From: Fragilariopsis cylindrus CCMP1102
Lineage: Eukaryota > Bacillariophyta > Bacillariophyceae > Bacillariales > Bacillariaceae
Assembly (NCBI GenBank): GCA_900095095.1
Contig: FMBT01000290.1
Span: 496,001-560,000, forward strand
DNA length: 64,000 nt
Direction: 5' to 3'
The position numbers were made by a program, and so were the translations under genes. The stretch's first letter is position 1, and each line of letters starts with the position of its first letter. The notes beneath the pieces are model-generated. The model was not told the origin of the DNA. It did no database searches and saw nothing but the letters and a program-made list of their open reading frames with translations. Positions 56,170-64,000 of the stretch are shown here, piece after piece.

Positions 56170-58360
56170 ATGACGACGAATCTTCGAGCATCGCAGCTCG
56201 TTGCCGAGGCAAAGGGATGGGAAATTCCTAATCCGCCCGATACTGACTTGGTGGTGTTGTCTTCCAGTCAGGCAATTCTTCTGGATAAATTCGTTCCAGT
56301 ACTAATAGAAAAGAATGCCATGACTTTATTGGACGAGGCTATTCTGACGCGAAGGTTAAAAAAGAAATTTTGTTTTGTTAATCCCGAACTTGAGTGGTTC
56401 AGTATTCCAATGATTAATACCGTGTTGAATAGAAATCTTAACAAAGAAAGATCTACGCTTGGATAAATCTCTTATCCAATTATAATATTGTTTAGTCAAT
56501 GGAAACTGCTACATCGTCAATTTGGTTATATGGGTGGTGACTAGATGGTCGAGATAGCTCTCAGGATGGGTGCGGATCCTAACTCCCAACTCCCGAACAA
56601 AGTTAATTCCATTTTTTTGGCTGTTAAGTATGGTACCGCGAAGACAGTTGAACTATTGTTGGACGCCGGTTGTGAACATCCATGCAAAATAGAGCTTTGG
56701 GCGTACGTGTCTCTATAATGGAACTGAGCCGTCCAGTCCATCTATTGTCAGTAAAATACTTGATCACTTGCCATCCACCGAAACTTTCTCTTATGATATA
56801 ATGAAAAGAGGAACCACATTATTTACTGCACCAGATCGTATACTGAACAGTTACGACTCGGGCAATGTCACATTTGACCCTACAACGTCACGAGTGGTAG
56901 TTGGATTACCCATAAGCTGGAAGATTCTTGGCAAACCAGACGTAGCAGACTTATGCCACACTCTTATTTTGCTAGAGCATAAAAGGGCGCTGCATTTTCT
57001 CCCAACAGTTCGGAGTCAAATACTTCTGCTTCCGAAAAAGATAGTATGAGGACCATCGTCCGATCAATAATGGGCCTATGCCTACCTCCTACCATCCAAC
57101 AATTTTGACATTGCAAACTAATAACAACCTGTACATTTCTGAGAATAAAGAAGAAGGCAAAATATACGAATGCCCTATTCGCTTGAAGAACGTCAATGAT
57201 GAAAAGAGAAAAAAGGCGGTAACATTGTACTGTGGATATATGTTTTCTTGGAAGTGCATTAATGATTACGGGCACCCCGATAACATCAGCAGTAGCCCTA
57301 AGCTGTGCCCGCTGCGTCGAACATTATCATGCTGCGAGGTCTGTTCACGGGCAAAATCTGAAGTAGGCGATCTAAAGTACGGGAATAATCGAGAACATCA
57401 GCATAAATAAAGATCAAAACTTCTCACGGACGAACAGGTCAAGATCGAATGTGCTGCAAGGAAAATCTTACCCCTTGATTTAAATACTGACATATTACGA
57501 GATAATTTAAATCTTTTTGATGTGGAAACCCAGCACATTTCATTGAACTTGGGCGCGTCTAAATCGATCACGACAAATACAAGTGGTTTTACAGCCCCTA
57601 AACACGGTAGGATGGCAATACCGATTACCTCCAAGGGAATACCGATTCCCGCCTATGTTTCCCCCAAGTCTCCTTTCATAGTTGCTTCCAAAGTTTAAGT
57701 TGAAACGTTCGGTAAAAAGCAAAGATATCACCACCCTCGATGGATTTGAGCTTTTTGCATGGGGCATGTGTATTAACATCAACAATGCGATTGGAATATC
57801 GTCTTCCTATGACTTTATGGGACTGCAATTGAGGTGTGATTTCTTCTATTCATTGGCATATTGGTAGGTTGAAGCTTATAGAAGTATGAGGGAGATACTT
57901 AGAGGGCATGTGATACGTTTGTTATTTCCATAGCTAAGCTCGATCCTGCACAAATTCTTGTCTAGATTCAGCAAAAATACGTTTGATGCTGAAAGAGATG
58001 CGGAAGGAAACGATACCGTTTTTATGCGATCAGATGTCCTTGGTGGTGCATTGATTGTTGAGCCGCCAGAAAAGGAGGTAATTCGTCTTTACGGAAGAAA
58101 CATGCTCAGTGCCTCTACTTCACGTCAATCCTGACACACCAGGCACAATTCATGACACTACTGTCAATTTAAGCAGAAGCAGAACTTTGTTGAATGCTAT
58201 TGGTGTTGTCGAATACTTCCAGAAGATAGGCTTACGCGCTCAGATTGTAGCTACAAGGATCCAGCTTACTGCTGTGATCAAGACTGTCAGGAGAAGGCGT
58301 TTTTCGTTCATCGACGGTTTTGTCCCAAATCGTGGATTCACTTATATAGATAGCTGCTGA
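56170..58360 (+). pseudogene. Decayed ankyrin-repeat / RING-like gene
   Basis: A run of same-strand coding fragments in shifting frames without convincing splice sites. In order: an N-terminal piece (56170-56466) with an acidic/hydrophobic start; an ankyrin repeat (about 56544-56705: ALRMGADPNSQ..AVKYG.AKTVELLLDAG); a helical piece (56768-57049); and a RING-like block (about 57165-57330: ECPIRL..AVTLYCGYMFSWKCI..CPLRR) in which some metal ligands appear lost. Further pieces include DGFELFAWGMCININN (57682-57867) and 58109-58360. It looks like one decayed host gene of about 2.2 kb, possibly once an ankyrin-RING ubiquitin ligase. Several stops and frame changes separate the parts. Confidence 0.6.
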
Positions 58361-58743
58361 GTGTTCGATCATGAAAATACCTATATATGCAATTTAATAC
58401 AGTTTAATTATAGATTCAACGATGCTACAAAGGGTACTTGTCTGACGAATCTTTACTGTTTCTATTTTACCTGTATTAAGGAGTAAATTATGTTTAAGTA
58501 AAAACTCATTGAACATACTACGTTACTGTGTTTCTTTCTCAGTAAAACTTGTTTTTATATCTAGCTAGAGTTGTAGATCTGAAATCTCCCTCGGTATTTC
58601 ATTACCTGATCGAGAAAGTAAAAGATGGCGTGAGGGCTTCGACAGTGATCATGTTTTTGATCATTTGATGTTTCCCACTCATAGTGTGGACACTTAAAAG
58701 AAGCGTAGAATTATTTTCGATACACGTAGATACGCTACTTCGT
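58361..58743. other. Intergenic region, nothing recognised
   Basis: 383 bp, A/T-rich. No gene or repeat was seen. Confidence 0.5.
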
Positions 58744-59664
58744 TTAAGGCTTTTTCATACGAAGTCTAGGCATTGAAAGAAAACAGGAGTAACCTGGATA
58801 CTTTTCTGGATTCTTTGCAAGAGTCATATGGATTTCTTTCATGAAATCTTCGGAAGGTACGGGATAATCGATATAGCCTTCGGCACAAATGCCACACACT
58901 GGGCAAGTGACAGTACGCGAACGAGAGGCACAGTGTGCATCGTGACGAGTGTCCCTGATGGAAGTATCAGTCGCAGAGTCATAGTCCTTGTATCGACGAT
59001 GACGAGGATAAGTTTCGCGACTACGACGAGTATCCTCGATGCTTGAGTCAGACGTCGAATCATAACTATTGTATCCTCGAAAGTGATGATAGACTTCTTT
59101 GGCACGACGAGCGTCGTCACTCTCTCCCTCACTGGCTACTTTACTGGTGGATGCCATCGGACTGGAGTCTATACGACGATTATAGGGTCCATTACCCGAA
59201 TCATAGTTGTTCTCGTACTGTCGACTAGCGTTAGTTGTAAAAAAGAAAGGATCCGATTCGTAGTCCTTGTATACATCAAATTCCAAAATGCAAGATTTTC
59301 CGGTATACTTTTCGGGGTCTTGTTGATTGATCTTGTTGTGGAAGTCCATGATTTCTTTTGGTTTGGGGACAAAGCACTTTGGAACGTTGCTAGCGGACAT
59401 GTTACAGACAGTGCAAATGACACTGCATGGTTCAAGATCTTCTAACGTTTTATTAAATAGACTGACGTGTACGCCTTTCATAATCTCAAATGAGCATATG
59501 GATGAGGCGGGAAAGACGCAAGTCACAGAGCAGTGAGGACAAATAACTGTAGATATGTCACAGGTTTTGGTTTTAGCGGTGATCTTCGGTTTGCTCAGGC
59601 AGTGAACGCAAAGAGCTCCTTTTGGATCGGCGAGGATTTCAGCGCGATTATTGGTAATAGACAT
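58744..59664 (-). CDS. Cysteine-rich protein with paired CxxC motifs, function unknown
   Basis: A 306-aa, single-exon protein. The N-terminal third has CVHC, CPHC and CTVC pairs plus other Cys, and the C-terminal part has CPVCGIC; these probably bind zinc in ribbon-like folds. The two ends look like a duplicated unit: IMDFHNKINQQDPEKYTGKSC and FMKEIHMTLAKNPEKYPGYSC each follow a CxxC-bearing segment and a PKP/PVP element. The middle (about 150-235) is Ser/Arg/Asp-rich with SYDSTSDSSIEDTRR and DYDSATDTSIRDTRH repeats. I recognise no named family. No signal peptide is present. An RNA- or protein-binding adaptor is possible (inference only). Confidence 0.68.
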   Translation of the reverse strand: MSITNNRAEILADPKGALCVHCLSKPKITAKTKTCDISTVICPHCSVTCVFPASSICSFEIMKGVHVSLFNKTLEDLEPCSVICTVCNMSASNVPKCFVPKPKEIMDFHNKINQQDPEKYTGKSCILEFDVYKDYESDPFFFTTNASRQYENNYDSGNGPYNRRIDSSPMASTSKVASEGESDDARRAKEVYHHFRGYNSYDSTSDSSIEDTRRSRETYPRHRRYKDYDSATDTSIRDTRHDAHCASRSRTVTCPVCGICAEGYIDYPVPSEDFMKEIHMTLAKNPEKYPGYSCFLSMPRLRMKKP

Positions 59665-60146
59665 GATGATTGTAGTAACTTGTCTATTGTCGTTCGTTTA
59701 TGTCGTTTATGTCGTTGTAAGCGCTTTCAAACTTCTGCGCTGGAGCTTTTGGAGCTACGATAGACTGGCATTAATGGAATTATGTGTCTCACAATGAATG
59801 CCCTCTGATGCTTGACATCGTTGTTACATCAATTCAAACGGTTTTCTTTTTACATTTTTGAGTTTTGATATTGAATATTTTTCCAGTCCCGCAAGACTCA
59901 ATAAGAAGTTCTCTAAATAATTGCGTTTTTTTTGAGATGAATTATTTTGAAGCATCATTACAAGAAGCAAACAGTGAGTGTTTGAAACAAAACATATCAT
60001 ACTTATCAATAGACCATTACTTGTATACTACTAGGACTACTACTGTTCTCTATATAGGACTATAACTAGATTTAGTAGGCGTTAATTAATAAGCTGGATT
60101 AATTAATTGAAGTGAACTGTATAAATCTCTCATCGTTTGACTACAA
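59665..60146. other. Intergenic region
   Basis: 482 bp between the Cys-rich gene (5' end) and the UTP15 gene (3' end). No supported feature was seen. Confidence 0.5.
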
Positions 60147-62129
60147 CTACAACGATGGCGTAACAGTAGCAGAACCAGTCATAGATGCTTCAATTTGTCC
60201 AACAAGTAACATAAGACTTTTCTGTGCCATACATTCTAATTTGATCTGGTGTTTCAATTTTCTAAATAATCCATCAACTTCATCCGATTCCCCTGCGACG
60301 TCACCATAAATATCAATAAGGATATGCGCCACTCCAACCAAGATACTAGTATAATCTGGTTTTTTAATATATCGTGAAACGAATCGCAGAATCGGTTCTA
60401 ATGTTTCCTCATCACGATTAGACAATGCATGTGTCAGTCCACGTCGCTTACCAAGTTCTTCTAATACACCAGCAATATTCTTAGGATTTCTTGTTGAAAT
60501 GACCTCATCTAATGCTTCTGCGTACCGGAATTTTTTCAATGCAAAATTGTACTTGTTTAATTTGCGTTGTTTCTTTGTTTTAGTCGTTACAGTGTAATCA
60601 CCTGAATTCGGATCAGCATTCATACCACGTTGAAAGAAGCTGTATGTACCAGCCTTGGGGACCTTAGTGCTTTTTTTATCAGTAACACTAGGACCTTTCA
60701 TTTTAAATAATACATGTCCAGACACTGTACCGAATGCAAATCGATCACCAGTCGTATCGGTAGCAACACTGGTAATAGAATCGGTTAATTTAGTACTATA
60801 CAAATGTCTCATTGCACCAGTTTTGGGATCCCATGAATGGATTTGAATTACACCGTCTAAACTAGCTGATAATATACGTTGCGAAATTGTTTTCATCTTT
60901 GTTGAGTCATCTTCATAATTAGTTCGTAAAACTGGTAGTAGACTTGTTATAGTTTTACGATGATGAGTAGTAACTGTTGCAATACATTGTCCACTTAATG
61001 GATTCCATACTTTGATAGTCGTACCACCCGCTGACAACAACCACATTGGTACGTCAGGATTGTTTTCCGATTTAAGAAAACAAAGTGCTTCTACTGGTGC
61101 TCCATGATTAAGTACGGCAAGACAGCGGCTTTGTTCGTCCTCTTTTTCTGCCTCCTTCTTCCCACTACCATCGTCGTCCACATCCATCATCATCATCATT
61201 GACATATTATTTTGTTTTGGTTTTTGTTGTTCTACTCCTACATTGTGGACATTCCAAACTCGAATCGTATGATCGTAACTTCCAGTTACAGCCAATTCTG
61301 TCCATTGCTGCTGTTGTGTAGACGTTGCGGTAGCTGTTTTCTTCTTCTTTTCTTGCTGCCAAAGAGCTGTACATCGGATCACATCACCATGACCCTTCAA
61401 TTGAATCATTGGTTTAGTTTTTTGTGTTGAGCTAAGATTCCATATTCGAGCAATACCATCATCACCACCCGTTAATATATATTGTCCATTCCTAAACCAT
61501 TCAATTGATCGGATTGGCATTGTATTTGAACTAAATGTTGCTATTGTTGATCTCATAGTGACATCACAAATCCGTGCCTCACCAGCATCGGTACCAACCG
61601 CCAATAATCGACCATCATTCCTAAATGATGCACCCAATGCAAGATTACCACCCGTCTGTACAGATCGGTCTGGTTCTAATTCATTAATAACAAGAGGATT
61701 GTTTTCGTTACTACTACTATTAGTCTTAGTATTACCACTCTGATATAAAGCACGAACAAAAGATGAACCCGTTGTGGATGTACCATACAAATTAACACGT
61801 GGACCACAAACAACCGCAAAGGGTGGATGTTTGGATGTAAGTAACGGTCCAAATAAAACTTGCTGTGCAATAGCTTCTCGATTTGGTGGTATATAAAGTG
61901 ATCTTGAATGTGCATACTTTTTTGCATTTTTGGATGTATCATATTTTTTAGAGGATCCAATACCAAGTTTTTGTGTCCAATATCGTGCCTCATTCGTATC
62001 AGCAAATCCATCCTGTCCTAACGTAACCGATGCAACCGTATGTCGTTTCGATTGTAGTGTCGATGTTGTTTTGTAGTTCCGTGTTGACGGTGTTCCCATA
62101 ACGACCGTATTGCTCGTATTCGTAGCCAT
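60147..62129 (-). CDS. UTP15: UTP15-like WD40 subunit of the small-subunit processome
   Basis: UTP15 is part of the t-UTP/UtpA complex, which binds nascent pre-rRNA in the nucleolus and starts 18S processing. This is a 660-aa single-exon gene. A basic N-terminal region (about 1-95) precedes WD40 repeats (about 95-480): LAVGTDAGEARICDV, ILTGGDDGIARIWNL, LAVTGSYDHTIRVWNV, LLSAGGTTIKVWNP. The C-terminal UTP15 domain follows, with KYNFALKKFRYAEALDEVI, VLEELGKRRGLTHALSNRDE and LEPILRFVSRYIKKPDYTSIL, a close match to the family signature. An Asp/Lys-rich low-complexity insert lies inside the propeller. Domain order and length match fungal and animal UTP15, so it looks complete. Confidence 0.95.
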   Translation of the reverse strand: MATNTSNTVVMGTPSTRNYKTTSTLQSKRHTVASVTLGQDGFADTNEARYWTQKLGIGSSKKYDTSKNAKKYAHSRSLYIPPNREAIAQQVLFGPLLTSKHPPFAVVCGPRVNLYGTSTTGSSFVRALYQSGNTKTNSSSNENNPLVINELEPDRSVQTGGNLALGASFRNDGRLLAVGTDAGEARICDVTMRSTIATFSSNTMPIRSIEWFRNGQYILTGGDDGIARIWNLSSTQKTKPMIQLKGHGDVIRCTALWQQEKKKKTATATSTQQQQWTELAVTGSYDHTIRVWNVHNVGVEQQKPKQNNMSMMMMMDVDDDGSGKKEAEKEDEQSRCLAVLNHGAPVEALCFLKSENNPDVPMWLLSAGGTTIKVWNPLSGQCIATVTTHHRKTITSLLPVLRTNYEDDSTKMKTISQRILSASLDGVIQIHSWDPKTGAMRHLYSTKLTDSITSVATDTTGDRFAFGTVSGHVLFKMKGPSVTDKKSTKVPKAGTYSFFQRGMNADPNSGDYTVTTKTKKQRKLNKYNFALKKFRYAEALDEVISTRNPKNIAGVLEELGKRRGLTHALSNRDEETLEPILRFVSRYIKKPDYTSILVGVAHILIDIYGDVAGESDEVDGLFRKLKHQIKLECMAQKSLMLLVGQIEASMTGSATVTPSL

Positions 62130-63052
62130 GATTTCTCTCTGTCGATATATTTGTCTTTCTTTCTTTTGTTCTCCAGAAGTCAGCTATTAGTTATCTTATC
62201 GGATACTCTTCTTAATAATAAGAAGTCGAGATGAGTTCGTCTTTGGGAGTCGAGTCGTCGTCCTTGTTGTTGATTTTTGTTAGTGAATTTTTTTTTTCTC
62301 CTGTGAGAAAAAACAAAAATACTATTGAAAAATCAAAGCATTCACTATAATTTCAAATTAAAAAAATCAATTCGAATGGCTCTCGCGCGAGAAAAATGTC
62401 TCGCGTCTGTCCTTCCTCCTTTAGCAAAAATATAACCTTTCGAAAGATTTAAGATCTTCCATCTTCGATCTTCGATCTTTCACTAAGTTATCGAAAGAAT
62501 CATTGTGGTGATCCAAGACTAATTCTTGTGTTGCTGTACTAATATTGGGCCACAAGACTGCTACTTCAGTGCCCGCTTCAAAGTTGCTGAGTTGATGGAG
62601 GAATACTTGTAGAGGAAGCTGAGCACGACCATAGATCGTCTTCCTGTGCAATACCTCGACGAAACTCAACTGAAAAACTTGACCTTGAAGCGTCACTTGA
62701 TTATGAAGATCAAATATATCCTAACCGGACGGAAGAAGCACCCGCTAGAAAATATGGATCGTCCTTTTTTGAAGCTGTCCAGCGAAAATAGTTCTACAAC
62801 CTTGGCACTGAGAAACTTATCGAAGATCATACAGCGCAAGAATTCTTTACTACCTATATGCCACAGTTGTTGGGTCAAAAACGATTTTAATTAAAAGATA
62901 GATTGATAGATTCGTTTCGCTCATTGGATCATAATGAATAATAATGATAATGGAATATAATATGACATCATAGGGATGACTTTTTTCTTTCTTTTTGGTC
63001 TGACTAGATACTAAAAAAAGTTACAATAGAACTTTTGGTGCTAGATTGATAT
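62130..63052. other. UTP15 upstream region, with a possible decayed fragment
   Basis: 923 bp without an intact gene. A 12-bp palindrome TCTCGCGCGAGA lies at 62381-62392, about 250 bp before the UTP15 ATG. A minus-strand frame (62421-62696) reads protein-like (LPLQVFLHQLSNFEAGTEVA) but is isolated; it could be a decayed exon. Confidence 0.4.
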
Positions 63053-63789
63053 CTACGGCAGGAATATTTGTATTGTGCTGGTCTTCTGTCTCTTTCTCGC
63101 ATCGTCACTGTCATATTGTTGTATTCTCGTGGCAGCAGTATTATTTGTAGCTTCATCTTCATCGATCGATTTTGAATCTTTCTTTCGTGCGGCTGATGAA
63201 TTTCGTGCCTTAACATTTCTTGAAAAATCTCGAAAGTATGTAGGTATTTTATAACGGATCTCGGATCTATCTTCAAATTCGGTCCACCAACCCCGTTTAT
63301 CCCATTTAAGAAACCGTCCTTTTTTCATTTCGACTTGTTCTACAATCCACCAGGCGATAGCAGCCTTCTCCTTTCTACTTGATGAAAAGTGTTCATCAAG
63401 TTTCGCTTCGATTAATGATCGGAACATAACATTCCCCGGATGGCACATATAGGATTTCCCTGTACGAAATATAACGTCATTTAAATTTGGACATTCAATT
63501 GCCGATAAAGCATCAATGGGATCATTATCGGTGATATCGTCACTAATACCATAATCTTTTAGCTGTTGTTGCTGCGATTCTATCATTCCTCGTAACCGTA
63601 TCCAATGAAGAAGACTTGTCCTTTTAATATTTCCAGTTTGTGAGATTGGTAGTAAGTCTATGGGGATACCATACCCCATTAGCTGGTAAAGCAGTTCAGT
63701 TGTTGTCCCTGAGAGGATAATATTCATATCGCACAAACGAGAAAATGTTGTAAGCCACAATAGAACAAGTGTAAACTATGGCTATAGTG

Positions 63790-63821
<32 letters not shown>

Positions 63822-64000
63822 AATTTTATAAGCAATACATACACACCCGTGATTGTGATTGTGCAACGTACCAGTATGTGTTTTCAACCGAAGTTTAGCA
63901 GAAGACTGGAATGATAATACCATAATAGATCGAAATAAACGAAAAAAGAGCGTATCTGGTAGGCAAAGATGAACAGCACAAATCCGTATCGGTATGGCAA
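63053..64000 (-). CDS. Partial CRAL-TRIO plus HPGN (DUF6824-like) protein
   Basis: The 5' end lies beyond the window. Two exons are visible, 64000-63872 (partial) and 63708-63053, joined in phase 1 across GTACGT...CTCAG. The first continues the frame to the window edge and reads like the C-terminal lobe of a CRAL-TRIO (Sec14) lipid-binding domain: RICAVHLCLPD, LSFQSSAKLRLKTHTG|TTTELLYQLMGYGIPIDLLP. The second carries the HPGN domain: NDVIFRTGKSYMCHPGNVMFRSLIEAKL, then GRFLKWDK..GWWTEF and EIRYKIPTYFRDF. Diatoms have many proteins with this domain pair, to my recollection. A basic, Lys/Ser/Asp-rich tail ends it. Function is unknown; phospholipid-linked signalling or DNA binding are only guesses. 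Confidence 0.82.
63790..63816. repeat. TA microsatellite in an intron
   Basis: A 27-bp TA run within the 163-bp intron of the partial CRAL-TRIO/HPGN gene. Confidence 0.9.

Noticed and set aside
55976-56212. Hydrophobic minus-strand frame
   Set aside because: Low-complexity shadow of plus-strand sequence; no supporting feature.
62646-62894. Plus-strand frame of 82 codons
   Set aside because: Overlaps a minus-strand coding-like fragment and shows no family.

Overview
The window looks like nuclear DNA of a diatom (a photosynthetic stramenopile). It is AT-rich, with short GT-AG introns of about 100-520 bp. Several proteins carry a signal peptide followed by an ASAF-like plastid motif, two of these with an added twin-arginine thylakoid signal. 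At the right edge is a CRAL-TRIO plus HPGN-type (DUF6824-like) protein, a combination I associate with diatoms. The species cannot be named from sequence alone. No tRNA, rRNA or CRISPR array was seen.

Layout. 1-10.86 kb: one apparently intact, about 10.65 kb non-LTR retrotransposon (LINE) bounded by a 17-bp direct repeat. ORF1 and ORF2 overlap as ATGAATAG; ORF2 has an APE-type endonuclease, reverse transcriptase, a Tudor-like module, RNase H and a Cys/His motif. 12.1-24.0 kb: a head-to-head pair, an ATRX-like SNF2 remodeller (ADD + helicase + CW finger, six exons, minus) and a TRAPPC8/Trs85-like trafficking subunit (two exons, plus). 24-28.3 kb: a TTAGAA-rich tract, a 642-bp inverted-repeat element and a basic, AT-hook-like protein with 32-residue C-terminal repeats. 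29.3-31.0 kb: a secreted Kelch protein. 33.2-34.3 and 43.1-44.8 kb: two paralogous secreted beta-rich proteins (305 and 307 aa) sharing an intron position. Between them lie a four-carbon acid sugar kinase-like gene, a thylakoid-lumen protein, an ABCG half-transporter with a 10-nt microexon, and a pyroglutamyl peptidase with a duplicated 3' end. 45.9-55.6 kb: a Gfo/Idh/MocA oxidoreductase, a plastid hypothetical protein, a plastid PDZ protein, an exostosin/GT64-like membrane protein and a lumenal helical protein. 56-58.4 kb: a decayed ankyrin/RING gene. 58.7-64 kb: a Cys-rich protein, UTP15, and the partial CRAL-TRIO/HPGN gene.

The genes form no operon-like pathway. They are mostly housekeeping (chromatin, trafficking, ribosome biogenesis, peptide turnover) and plastid genes, interrupted by repeats. 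Exon models were built by hand from splice sites; reading frame is kept across every junction and recognised motifs are restored at several of them. The strongest leads are the Tudor-like module in the LINE, the ADD-SNF2-CW architecture, the 10-nt microexon, the uncharacterised secreted paralog pair and the inverted-repeat element.
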